From NCBI RefSeq assembly GCF_035998675.1, contig NZ_DASYHI010000020.1, forward strand, positions 372,001 through 436,000: DNA of 64,000 nt. Reading direction: 5' to 3'. A program made the translations under genes and the position numbers. This DNA comes from Telluribacter sp035998675. Its GTDB lineage: Bacteria; Bacteroidota; Bacteroidia; Cytophagales; Spirosomataceae. Below the pieces are notes generated by a model. It was not told the DNA's origin. It did no database searches and saw only the letters and a list, made by a program, of their open reading frames with translations. The first letter of the stretch is position 1; each line of letters starts with the position of its first letter. Positions 1 to 8,954 of this stretch are shown in pieces.

Positions 1-368
1 ATGAACACGGTACCCTACTGTACCGCAACGCCGACTATACCACCCTTCCGCCCCGGCCCCGCTCCTACGCCTACTGTTCCGACACGGCCTATTTGCCCGA
101 GCTGGTTCCCCACCTGCAGGAAACCGATATGCTGTACCACGAAGCCACCTTTCGGGACGACCTGGCCGGACGCGCGTCCACTACCTTTCATTCTACCGCC
201 GGACAGGCCGCCCGCATTGCCAAGGGAGCGCAGGTAAGCAAGCTGCTGATTGGCCACCTTTCTTCGCGCTACCTCGACCCCGAAGCTTCCCTGGCGGAGG
301 CCCGCGCTATTTTTCCCGATACGTATATGGCCGTGGAAGGAGAAACTTTTGAAGTACCAGCCCGCTGA
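1..368 (+). CDS. rnz: Ribonuclease Z, C-terminal part (5' end outside window)
   Basis: RNase Z is the metallo-beta-lactamase-fold endonuclease that trims tRNA 3' ends in the cytoplasm. The reading frame is open from base 3 to the stop at 366-368 and has no start in the window, so the gene is cut by the window edge. The translation shows family landmarks: a SYAYCSDTAY segment, then LLIGHLSSRY with the histidine that contributes to the di-zinc site, then TFHSTAGQAA and a terminal EGETFEV. About 121 residues of the usual ~300 are visible. The other frame that begins with ATG at base 1 is a shadow. No close downstream partner: gltB starts 322 bases later. Confidence 0.9.
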   Translation, partial: EHGTLLYRNADYTTLPPRPRSYAYCSDTAYLPELVPHLQETDMLYHEATFRDDLAGRASTTFHSTAGQAARIAKGAQVSKLLIGHLSSRYLDPEASLAEARAIFPDTYMAVEGETFEVPAR

Positions 369-523
369 TTTTACCCTTCTCCGGCAGTGTTTCCGTCCCT
401 TTTGCGGCCCTTATGTTTTGGAATTTTTTCAGGGAATAGTATTCCCCGTTATTACTTTATCAATATTTCGATATATAGTATAAATTAACTAGCAACTTTA
501 TACTATGTACATAATATTTTGCT

Positions 524-550
524 TTTGGCCTATTTAGCCAAATATTTTTT
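524..550 (+). terminator. Possible terminator downstream of rnz
   Basis: The arms TTTGGC (524-529) and GCCAAA (537-542) form a 6 bp stem with a 7-base loop, followed by a T-rich run (545-550). It lies about 155 bases after the rnz stop. The rest of the 369-690 gap is AT-rich with no gene visible. It must hold the gltB promoter, but I found no exact TAnnTTTG element there. Confidence 0.35.
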
Positions 551-690
551 ATTATTATCTTGCATCAGTTTACCTCATCAACAGCCCCGTTATCAGTTTT
601 ACCTTATTTTGCTTTCTGCATTTTTGGTGAACTGATTTATGACTTTTTCAATTAGATTGTTGTAAGTATTTTACCCATAAAAGTACAGGA

Positions 691-3600
691 ATGTCAGAAG
701 TAGTAGCAGACCAACCAGGACTTTATCGTTCGGAGTTTGAGCACGACGCGTGCGGAATTGGTTTCCGGGCCAACATGAAAGGGCGCAAATCACACCAGAT
801 CGTGGCCGACGCTATCCATATGCTGGAGCGGATGGACCACCGGGGTGCGTGTGGCTGTGATCCCAACACCGGTGACGGGGCGGGTATCCTTATCCAGATT
901 CCCCACGAGTACTTCGTGGAAGAAGGTACGCGTTTGGGTTTCCAGCTACCGGCAGCCGGTGAATACGGCGTGGGAATGATTTTCTTCCCCATGGATGAAA
1001 CCGTGCGCGAAGAATGCCGTGACTTGCTTAATCGTAAAATCAAGAAGCTGGGCTTGACCCTGCTGGGATACCGCAAAGTACCTACCCTGAACGAAACGCT
1101 GGGCGAAGGTTCACTCTCGGTAGAACCCCACGTGGAGCAGGTATTTATAAAACGTCCCGACCTGGTTGAGGATGACCTGGGCTTTGAACGCCGGTTGTAC
1201 GTACTGCGTCAGGTGGCGGCCCGCCTCATCACCGACACCGTGAAAGGGGCCAAAAATTACTTCTACTTCTCATCGCTTTCCAGCCGTACTATTTCCTACA
1301 AGGGGCAGCTCACTACGGCTCAGCTCAAGTACTACTTCCCGGATCTCGAGAACGAATCGGTGGTGTCGGCCTTTGCGGTTATCCACTCCCGTTTCTCTAC
1401 CAATACCTTCCCGTCCTGGAAGCTGGCTCAGCCTTTCCGGTACATCGCCCACAACGGCGAAATTAATACGGTAAAAGGAAATGTAAACTGGATCAGGGCT
1501 GGGGAACGGTCGTTCAGCTCGGAGTACTTCAGCAAGGAGGAAATGGATATGATCCTGCCGATTTGTGACATGAAGCAGTCCGATTCGGCCAACCTGGACA
1601 ACGCCATCGAACTCCTGTACCTGACGGGCCGCTCGCTGCCGCACGTTATGATGATGCTGGTACCCGAAGCCTGGGACGGCAACGAGCAGATGGACCCCGT
1701 TCGTAAGGCATTTTATGAGTACCATGCCGCTATCATGGAGCCCTGGGATGGCCCCGCCTCTATCTCTTTTACCGATGGAAAGCTGGTAGGTGCCACCCTC
1801 GACCGCAACGGTCTGCGTCCTTCGCGCTACTGGGTATTGGACGACGATACCGTTATTATGGCTTCCGAAGCCGGCGTACTGGAAGTAGACCAGGCCCGGG
1901 TAGTTAAGAAAGGCCGCCTGCAGCCCGGACGGATGTTTGTGGTGGATATGGAGCAGGGCCGGATTATTCCGGACGAAGAACTTAAAGCGGATATTTGCTC
2001 CCGCCAACCTTATCAGGAGTGGCTGGATGAATACAAACTGCGGGTAGATGACCTGGAGCAACCTATCCGGATGTACCGCCAGTACGATGACCAGTCGCTG
2101 GTGAAGCGCCAGATGGCGTTTGGTTTTACGACCGAAGATATCCGGATGATCCTGGCGCCCATGGCCCAGACGGGTATGGAAGCGGTGGGTTCCATGGGTA
2201 CCGATGTGCCGCTGGCGGTGCTGTCGGACCAGAGTCAGCACCTGTCCAACTACTTCAAACAGTTGTTCGCGCAGGTTACCAACCCCCCCATTGACTCTAT
2301 CCGGGAGCGTTCGATCATGTCGCTGATCTCCTTTGTGGGAGCGACCGAGAATATTCTGAGCGAAACCCCCAAGCACTGCCGTCAGATAGAACTGGCCCAG
2401 CCGGTACTTACCGTTCAGGAATTTGACAAGCTACGCTTTGTGGATAAAAATCACTTCCAGGCAAAAACCATCAATACCTACTTCCGCGCCGATGAGGGGG
2501 GAAAGGGACTGGCCCGGGCGCTGGAGCGTATCTGTCGCTACGCCGAAGATGCCATTGAAGATGATTTTGAAATTATAATCCTGTCGGACCGCGCCATTGA
2601 TTCTGACCACGCGCCAATCCCGTCGCTGCTGGCTACGTCGGCCGTACACCACCACCTGATCCGGATGGGGCTGCGGGGTAAGGTAGGTATCCTGGTGGAA
2701 ACCGGCGATGCCTGGGAAACGCACCACATCGCTACCCTTATTGGGTACGGTGCGTCGGGTGTTTGTCCGTATATGGCCTTTGAAACCCTTTCTTACATGA
2801 ACCGTAAGAATCTGGTAGACGGGGAATTTACGGATGAGAAACTGCACAAGAACTATATCAAGGCGGTCAATAAGGAACTACTGAAGATATTCTCCAAAAT
2901 GGGAATCTCTACCTTCCAGTCGTACCAGGGCGCTCAGATCTTTGAGTGCCTGGGCCTCAATAAGGAAGTAGTTGATAAGTACTTTACCGGTACCATCTCC
3001 CGGATTGGGGGCATGGGACTGGATGAGCTGGCCAAAGAGGTACAGGTTCGCCACAAGGTAGCCTATCCGGAAACGCCCGTTCTGAATACCCGCCTGGAGG
3101 TAGGTGGATTTTACCAGTGGAAGCAACGCGGGGAAGCGCATATCTTCAATCCGCAGACCATTCACCTGTTGCAAAATTCAACCAAGACCAACAGCTACGA
3201 GCAGTTCAAGAAGTACTCAAAACTCATCGACGATCAGAGCCAGAAGGCTATGACCCTGAGGGGCCTGCTGCGTTTCAAAAAAGGAAATGCAATCCCCATT
3301 GAGGAAGTAGAACCCATCGAAAATATATTCCAGCGTTTTGCCACGGGGGCCATGTCGTTCGGGTCCATTTCGTGGGAAGCCCACACGACCCTGGCCATTG
3401 CCATGAACCGCATTGGTGGCAAATCCAATTCGGGAGAAGGTGGCGAGGATGAACTACGCTACAAACTCCTGGAAAACGGCGATAACCTCAACTCCAGCAT
3501 CAAGCAGGTAGCATCGGGTCGCTTCGGGGTGACCAGCCACTACCTGACCAACGCGCAGGAATTACAGATAAAGATGGCGCAGGGTGCCAAGCCGGGTGAA

Positions 3601-5268
3601 GGCGGACAGCTCCCCGGCCACAAAGTGGACGACTGGATTGGTCGTACCCGCCACTCAACGCCGGGTGTAGGCCTGATATCACCGCCGCCCCACCACGATA
3701 TTTATTCTATCGAGGACCTGGCCCAGCTGATATTTGACCTCAAGAATGCCAACCGGGCGGCGCGAATCAGCGTGAAGCTGGTATCGGAAGCTGGGGTAGG
3801 TACCATTGCGGCCGGGGTAGCAAAGGCCCACGCGGATCATATTCTGATTGCGGGTCACGACGGAGGTACCGGCGCTTCCCCGCTTAGTTCCATCCGCCAC
3901 GCCGGTTTGCCCTGGGAGCTTGGCCTGGCCGAAACCCACCAGACGCTGGTCAAAAACAAACTACGTGGCCGGGTAACCGTACAGGCCGACGGACAGCTCC
4001 GTACCGGCCGGGATTTGGCTGTTGCCGCCCTGTTGGGAGCCGAAGAATGGGGAGTGGCTACCGCCGCCCTCGTAGCGGCTGGTTGTATCATGATGCGTAA
4101 GTGCCACCTCAATACCTGTCCGGTTGGGGTAGCTACCCAGCGCAAAGAACTGCGTGCGCTCTTTACCGGAAAGCCCGAGCACGTGGTGAACATGTTTACG
4201 TTCATGGCGCAGGAGCTGCGCGAAATAATGGCGCAGCTGGGCTTCCGTACCATCAACGAAATGGTGGGACAAGTACAGTACCTCGAGCTTCGCAAGGACC
4301 TGAAGCACTGGAAATACAAGAACCTGAACTTCGACGCCATGCTGCACAAAGAAGCCGCCGGACACGAAGTAGCTCAGTTCAAGCAGGAAGAGCAGGATCA
4401 CGGCATGGAAACCGTACTGGATTGGGACCTGATGAAAAGCGCCGGTCCTGCCCTCGAGAAGTCGGAGGAGGTATACGCTGATTATTCCATCAATAACCTT
4501 AACCGCTCGGTAGGTACCATGCTTTCCAACGAGATATCCAAGCGTTTTGGAGGAACCGGCCTGCCGAAGGGTACTATTCATTTCAAATTCAGAGGAACGG
4601 CCGGACAAAGCTTTGGCGCTTTCAATACCACGGGTATCCGTCTGGAACTGGAAGGCGACGCCAACGACTACTTCGGTAAGGGTCTTTGCGGGGCTGAACT
4701 GGTAGTGTATCCGGACCGGGATGCCAAATTCAAACCCGAAGAAAACATAATTATTGGTAACGTAGCCTTTTACGGAGCTACTTCCGGGGAAGCCTTTATT
4801 AGGGGTACCGCCGGTGAGCGCTTCTGCGTGCGCAACTCCGGAGCCAAGGTAGTAGTAGAAGGCGTAGGAGACCACGGCTGTGAGTACATGACCGGTGGAG
4901 TGGCGGTGATTCTGGGTGAAACCGGAAGAAACTTTGCCGCTGGTATGTCAGGTGGTGTAGCCTATGTACTGGATAAGACCGGAGATTTCAAAGAGAAAGT
5001 AAACTTTGAAATGGTAACGCTCGACGTACTTACCGACGAAGACAAGGGTATCCTGCGGGAGTTTGTGGAGAAACACTTCCAGCTCACCACCAGCAACGTG
5101 GCCTTCCAGATCATGCAGAACTGGGACGAAGCCGTGAAGCAGTTTGTGAAGGTACTACCTACCGACTTCAAACTGGCGCTCGACAAACGCGGTATCACCC
5201 TGGCGCAGCAAATCGCTGACAAAAACGTGGTTTACAAAGACATAGTAGTGGATGTAGCCCACCAGTAA
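691..5268 (+). CDS. gltB: Glutamate synthase large (alpha) subunit
   Basis: GltB makes glutamate from glutamine and 2-oxoglutarate, working with GltD in the cytoplasm to assimilate ammonia. The protein is 1525 residues, the normal family length. A short propeptide precedes Cys21 in the DACGIGF motif; in this family that cysteine becomes the N-terminal nucleophile of the glutaminase domain (about 21-430). A central domain follows, then the FMN-binding synthase domain with the GEGGQLPGHKV segment. The 3Fe-4S motif has cysteines at 1132, 1138 and 1143. The C-terminal GxGxG beta-helix (about 1250-1500) includes GTAGQSFGAFN. gltD follows after 60 bases on the same strand, so they are very likely co-transcribed. 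No truncation or frameshift is seen. Confidence 0.97.
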   Translation: MSEVVADQPGLYRSEFEHDACGIGFRANMKGRKSHQIVADAIHMLERMDHRGACGCDPNTGDGAGILIQIPHEYFVEEGTRLGFQLPAAGEYGVGMIFFPMDETVREECRDLLNRKIKKLGLTLLGYRKVPTLNETLGEGSLSVEPHVEQVFIKRPDLVEDDLGFERRLYVLRQVAARLITDTVKGAKNYFYFSSLSSRTISYKGQLTTAQLKYYFPDLENESVVSAFAVIHSRFSTNTFPSWKLAQPFRYIAHNGEINTVKGNVNWIRAGERSFSSEYFSKEEMDMILPICDMKQSDSANLDNAIELLYLTGRSLPHVMMMLVPEAWDGNEQMDPVRKAFYEYHAAIMEPWDGPASISFTDGKLVGATLDRNGLRPSRYWVLDDDTVIMASEAGVLEVDQARVVKKGRLQPGRMFVVDMEQGRIIPDEELKADICSRQPYQEWLDEYKLRVDDLEQPIRMYRQYDDQSLVKRQMAFGFTTEDIRMILAPMAQTGMEAVGSMGTDVPLAVLSDQSQHLSNYFKQLFAQVTNPPIDSIRERSIMSLISFVGATENILSETPKHCRQIELAQPVLTVQEFDKLRFVDKNHFQAKTINTYFRADEGGKGLARALERICRYAEDAIEDDFEIIILSDRAIDSDHAPIPSLLATSAVHHHLIRMGLRGKVGILVETGDAWETHHIATLIGYGASGVCPYMAFETLSYMNRKNLVDGEFTDEKLHKNYIKAVNKELLKIFSKMGISTFQSYQGAQIFECLGLNKEVVDKYFTGTISRIGGMGLDELAKEVQVRHKVAYPETPVLNTRLEVGGFYQWKQRGEAHIFNPQTIHLLQNSTKTNSYEQFKKYSKLIDDQSQKAMTLRGLLRFKKGNAIPIEEVEPIENIFQRFATGAMSFGSISWEAHTTLAIAMNRIGGKSNSGEGGEDELRYKLLENGDNLNSSIKQVASGRFGVTSHYLTNAQELQIKMAQGAKPGEGGQLPGHKVDDWIGRTRHSTPGVGLISPPPHHDIYSIEDLAQLIFDLKNANRAARISVKLVSEAGVGTIAAGVAKAHADHILIAGHDGGTGASPLSSIRHAGLPWELGLAETHQTLVKNKLRGRVTVQADGQLRTGRDLAVAALLGAEEWGVATAALVAAGCIMMRKCHLNTCPVGVATQRKELRALFTGKPEHVVNMFTFMAQELREIMAQLGFRTINEMVGQVQYLELRKDLKHWKYKNLNFDAMLHKEAAGHEVAQFKQEEQDHGMETVLDWDLMKSAGPALEKSEEVYADYSINNLNRSVGTMLSNEISKRFGGTGLPKGTIHFKFRGTAGQSFGAFNTTGIRLELEGDANDYFGKGLCGAELVVYPDRDAKFKPEENIIIGNVAFYGATSGEAFIRGTAGERFCVRNSGAKVVVEGVGDHGCEYMTGGVAVILGETGRNFAAGMSGGVAYVLDKTGDFKEKVNFEMVTLDVLTDEDKGILREFVEKHFQLTTSNVAFQIMQNWDEAVKQFVKVLPTDFKLALDKRGITLAQQIADKNVVYKDIVVDVAHQ

Positions 5269-5328
5269 GGGAGCCCCCTTCCAAAGAGTTTAAAAGAAAG
5301 TCTGAACAAAGAATAAGAAAATATAGGT

Positions 5329-6843
5329 ATGGGAAAGCCCACCGGATTTTTAGAGTTTGATCGCCAATTACCCCAGAAGCGCAAAGTAGAAGAGCGTTTG
5401 CGGGACTTCCAGGAAATTGAAACCCAGCATACTGATGAGCATTCCAGGCAGCAGGCTGCCCGCTGTATGGACTGCGGGGTACCTTTCTGTCACAATGGCT
5501 GCCCGCTCGGAAATATCATTCCTGAGTTCAACGATGCCGTCTACGACAGCAACTGGGCCCTGGCCTACGAAATACTGGCTTCGACCAACAACTTCCCCGA
5601 ATTTACCGGACGAATTTGTCCGGCTCCCTGCGAGGCTTCCTGTGTACTGGGTATTAATAAGCCACCGGTTGCCATTGAATTTATCGAGAAATCAATCGCC
5701 GAAAAAGCCTTTGAACTGGGCCTGGTGAAGCCCCGCTTACCAAAGAAGCGTACCGGTAAAAAAGTAGCCGTAGTAGGTTCGGGTCCCGCTGGTATGGCCG
5801 CGGCCTCGCAGCTCAATCAGGCTGGCCATACGGTTACCCTGCTGGAAAGGGCCGATCGGATTGGCGGACTGCTGCGGTACGGTATTCCTGATTTCAAACT
5901 GGAAAAGCGCTTCATTGACCGTCGCCTGGAAGTAATGGAGCAGGAAGGAATTGAATTCCGTACCAATGTAAACGTTGGGGTCGATATCAAGGCCGACGAA
6001 CTGCTCCGCGATTTTGATGCGGTTGTCCTTTCTACCGGTTCTACTGTACCCCGCGACCTGAAAATCCAGGGTCGGCACTTAAAGGGTGTATATTTCGCGA
6101 TGGAATTCCTGAGCCAGCAAAACAAACGGGTGGCTGACATTGTGCGGGAAAAAGACCACCGGGGCGCTGCCTACCAGCAGGGCGAACTCCTGGCTACCGA
6201 CAAGCACGTTGTTGTGATTGGTGGGGGTGATACCGGTTCCGACTGCGTAGGTACTTCCAACCGCCACGGTGCCAAATCAGTTACGCAAATTGAGCTGATG
6301 CCGATGCCTACGGCCACCCGCGACGTAACTACCCCCTGGCCCAATTGGCCCATGATGCTACGTACCTCTACCTCGCACGAAGAAGGGTGTGAGCGTCAGT
6401 GGGCTATCAATACCAAGGAGTTTATCGGTGACGAAAACGGTAACCTGAAAGCGCTGAAAATAGTAAAACTCGACTGGCAGAAAGACCCCGAAACGGGTCG
6501 GTTTAGTATGCAGGAGATTCCGGGTACCGAAGAGGAAATCTCCTGTGAGCTGGCGCTGCTGGCGGCGGGATTTCTGAATCCCCAGCAGGAAGGCTTGCTG
6601 AATGAACTGGGTCTGGAGTTTGACGATCGTGGAAATATCAAAACCAAACCCAATGGCTATCAGTCCATCACCAGCGAGAAAGTTTTTGCCGCCGGTGACA
6701 GCCGCCGTGGACAGTCCCTGGTGGTTTGGGCTATCAGCGAAGGACGGGAAGCCGCCCGCGCGGTGGATGAGTACCTGATGGGGGAATCGCTGCTGGAAGC
6801 CAAATCCGTTTCTATGCTGAACCCAACTTTTGCCCATGTGTAA
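5329..6843 (+). CDS. gltD: Glutamate synthase small (beta) subunit
   Basis: GltD is the FAD-containing subunit that takes electrons from NAD(P)H and passes them through iron-sulfur clusters to GltB. The protein has 504 residues. The N-terminal cluster region has cysteines 46, 49, 54 and 58 (CMDCGVPFCHNGC) and a second group in CPAPCEASC. An FAD-binding GSGPAGMAAA glycine motif lies near residue 150 and a second Rossmann motif, IGGGDTGSDC, near 300. A late AAGDSRRGQSLVVWAI segment is typical of the family. It follows gltB by 60 bases and is closed by a strong hairpin terminator, which defines a gltBD operon. Confidence 0.97.
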   Translation: MGKPTGFLEFDRQLPQKRKVEERLRDFQEIETQHTDEHSRQQAARCMDCGVPFCHNGCPLGNIIPEFNDAVYDSNWALAYEILASTNNFPEFTGRICPAPCEASCVLGINKPPVAIEFIEKSIAEKAFELGLVKPRLPKKRTGKKVAVVGSGPAGMAAASQLNQAGHTVTLLERADRIGGLLRYGIPDFKLEKRFIDRRLEVMEQEGIEFRTNVNVGVDIKADELLRDFDAVVLSTGSTVPRDLKIQGRHLKGVYFAMEFLSQQNKRVADIVREKDHRGAAYQQGELLATDKHVVVIGGGDTGSDCVGTSNRHGAKSVTQIELMPMPTATRDVTTPWPNWPMMLRTSTSHEEGCERQWAINTKEFIGDENGNLKALKIVKLDWQKDPETGRFSMQEIPGTEEEISCELALLAAGFLNPQQEGLLNELGLEFDDRGNIKTKPNGYQSITSEKVFAAGDSRRGQSLVVWAISEGREAARAVDEYLMGESLLEAKSVSMLNPTFAHV

Positions 6844-6865
6844 GCTCTTGAAACAAAATTTCATA

Positions 6866-6895
6866 AAAAAGGGAGGCTGGTCAGCCTCCCTTTTT
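6866..6895 (+). terminator. Rho-independent terminator of gltBD
   Basis: A perfect stem made of AGGGAGGCT and AGCCTCCCT arms encloses a short GGTC loop. It is flanked by an A run upstream and a T run downstream, so it could also stop transcription from the other strand. Confidence 0.9.
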
Positions 6896-7043
6896 GCTTT
6901 TTTATGGGTTACGTTGTTTTAGTTGATGCCCCTAAGTACCTCTCCTTTCCCAGTGGTAAGAATAAAAAGTAACAGTTGCATAACCTTGCTTTACTAAGGT
7001 TTCTATTAATTTGAGCTTTCAAAATTCATCAACATACAAAAAA

Positions 7044-8312
7044 ATGGAAGTACCTCCCTTAAGGTCAATTCTGCTTCTTCTTGTCTGCCTTACTACTGCT
7101 CTGGTTCGGGCGCAGGACCTGACCCAGAAAATAGTACCTGACCGGACCAACAGTGCGAAGCAACAGGAAAAGCCCTACGTCATCCTTATTTCCGCCGACG
7201 GTTTCCGGCACGACTTTGCCCGGAAGTACCAGGCCAAAAATCTGCTGCGGCTGAGCGGACAGGGCGTTGCTGCCACCGCCATGCTACCCTCTTTTCCTTC
7301 GCTTACGTTTCCCAACCACTATACTATAGTGACCGGCCTGTACCCGGCGCACCACGGCTTAGTCAACAATACCTTTTTCGATGTAAAACGGAATGAGCGT
7401 TACGCCATGGGCAACAAACGGGCGGTAGCGGATAGCTCCTGGTACGGCGGTACCCCACTGTGGGTGCTGGCGGAGCAGCAACAGATGCTGAGCGCGAGTT
7501 TTTATTGGGTAGCGTCCGAGAGCGCGATTCAGGGAAAACATCCTTCCTACTACTACATCTACAACGAGAAGATCCCCATTGACACCCGAATCCAGACGGT
7601 AAAAGAATGGCTGCAGCTCACGGAAGAGAAACGTCCGCACCTGATTACGTTTTACTTTCCGGAAGTTGACCACGCCGCCCACACCCACGGTCCCGACTCG
7701 CCGGAGACGGGTGAAGCGGTACAATTTATTGATGAGAGCATCGGCAAACTGGTTGCCACCGTGGACTCGCTGCACCTACCCGTCAATTTTGTGTTTGTGT
7801 CGGATCACGGTATGACTGAAGTAGACACCAAAAATACCCTCTCACTGCCCGCGGCTATTGATACCAGTCAGTTCATTATTCCCAGTGGCGATGTCATGCT
7901 GCATTTATACGCCCGGGATAAAAGGGCCGTAAAACCCACCTACGAGGCCCTGAAAAAAGAGGCCCGTGACTACGAGGTATACCTGACCGAAGCAACCCCG
8001 GCGCACTGGCATTACAATAAGAAAGCAGACCGGTACAACCGCATTGGTGATATACTACTGGTCCCGCGCCTCCCGAAGGTTTTCAACATTAACGGCCGAA
8101 AAATAACTCCGGGCAAGCACGGCTTCGATCCGACGATACCTGATATGCACGCTACCTTCTACGCCTGGGGACCCGCTTTTAAAGAGGGTATTACAATTGA
8201 AACTTTTGAAAATATTCATGTATATCCTTTAGTGGCCGAAATACTTGGGCTTCGGTACAAGAAAAAGAGTATTGACGGGAAACTGAAAGTGCTACAGCCA
8301 ATTCTAAAATAA
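7044..8312 (+). CDS. Secreted alkaline-phosphatase-superfamily nucleotide pyrophosphatase/phosphodiesterase
   Basis: This is an exported phosphodiesterase of the ENPP (NPP) type, expected to cleave nucleotide or other phosphodiesters in the periplasm. I start it at the ATG at 7044, because that gives a clean signal peptide (MEVPPLRSILLLLVCLTTAL, cleavage after VRA). An upstream TTG at 7011 would add 11 polar residues. The mature part begins the metal site with SADGFRHD (Asp52). The nucleophile is Thr88 in PSLTFPNHYTIVTG. The second metal ligands follow in PEVDHAAHTHG and VSDHGMTEVD, and a late GKHGFDP gives the last histidine. The length of 422 residues is normal for bacterial NPPs. The true substrate cannot be read from sequence. 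Confidence 0.88.
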   Translation: MEVPPLRSILLLLVCLTTALVRAQDLTQKIVPDRTNSAKQQEKPYVILISADGFRHDFARKYQAKNLLRLSGQGVAATAMLPSFPSLTFPNHYTIVTGLYPAHHGLVNNTFFDVKRNERYAMGNKRAVADSSWYGGTPLWVLAEQQQMLSASFYWVASESAIQGKHPSYYYIYNEKIPIDTRIQTVKEWLQLTEEKRPHLITFYFPEVDHAAHTHGPDSPETGEAVQFIDESIGKLVATVDSLHLPVNFVFVSDHGMTEVDTKNTLSLPAAIDTSQFIIPSGDVMLHLYARDKRAVKPTYEALKKEARDYEVYLTEATPAHWHYNKKADRYNRIGDILLVPRLPKVFNINGRKITPGKHGFDPTIPDMHATFYAWGPAFKEGITIETFENIHVYPLVAEILGLRYKKKSIDGKLKVLQPILK

Positions 8313-8335
8313 TTTACTCCAGGTACCTACTCTCT

Positions 8336-8791
8336 ATGCTGTTTCGCCAGGCCCTTATTTCTGATTTTCCGGCTACAATGAAAGTTCGGTTGGCCGTACG
8401 GGAAAATATTCTCTCCAACCCCGACCTGGTTACCGTAGCTCACTTTGAGTCAATCCTCCGGACAGGCGGCAGGGGCTGGGTTTGCGAGACCGACGGAGAA
8501 CTCGTGGGTTTTAGTATTGTGGACATCCGGCAGCGCATTGTTTGGGCTCTTTTTGTTTCACCCGACTATGAAAAACGGGGTATTGGCAAAACCCTGCACG
8601 ATCTTATGCTTACCTGGTCTTTTGAACAGGATATTGAGGAACTTACCCTAAGTACCCAACCCGGCTCCCGGGCGGAGGTTTTTTACAGCAAGGCGGGCTG
8701 GACCCGAAAGGACCGGTTACTGAATGGTGAGGTGCAGTTCGTCATGACTAAAAACCAGTGGTTGAGCCTGAACACCTCCGGATTACCATAA
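8336..8791 (+). CDS. GNAT-family N-acetyltransferase
   Basis: A 151-residue single-domain acetyltransferase that would move an acetyl group from acetyl-CoA to an amine substrate in the cytoplasm. The acetyl-CoA motif A is visible as VSPDYEKRGIGKTLHD (about residues 82-97), preceded by the beta strand WALF and followed by a FYSKAGW segment near 120 that is typical of the fold. It starts 23 bases after the phosphodiesterase gene on the same strand and could share its transcript. The substrate is unknown. Confidence 0.88.
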   Translation: MLFRQALISDFPATMKVRLAVRENILSNPDLVTVAHFESILRTGGRGWVCETDGELVGFSIVDIRQRIVWALFVSPDYEKRGIGKTLHDLMLTWSFEQDIEELTLSTQPGSRAEVFYSKAGWTRKDRLLNGEVQFVMTKNQWLSLNTSGLP

Positions 8792-8825
8792 ACTAATCAA
8801 TATTTTTTTATTTCGCTCAAATGAA

Positions 8826-8833
8826 TAAATTTG
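8826..8833 (+). promoter_or_regulatory. Candidate -7 element TAAATTTG
   Basis: Exact match to the Bacteroidota -7 consensus TAnnTTTG, about 120 bases before the sensor kinase start. No convincing -33 TTG is seen at the usual distance, so support is limited. Confidence 0.35.
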
Positions 8834-8954
8834 GCAAACTCTTCTCTTAGTAACGCTTCTTTTCTTTATTATTTTCCCCAGAGGTAGTACCTGAATCCAT
8901 CAGGACTTACTACCCCTGTCTTTTTATTCCCATACTATCAGGTAGAATTAAATT

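Noticed and set aside
1270..2376. Long open frame of 368 codons antisense to gltB
   Set aside because: It is a codon-bias shadow of the highly conserved gltB frame and has no family features.
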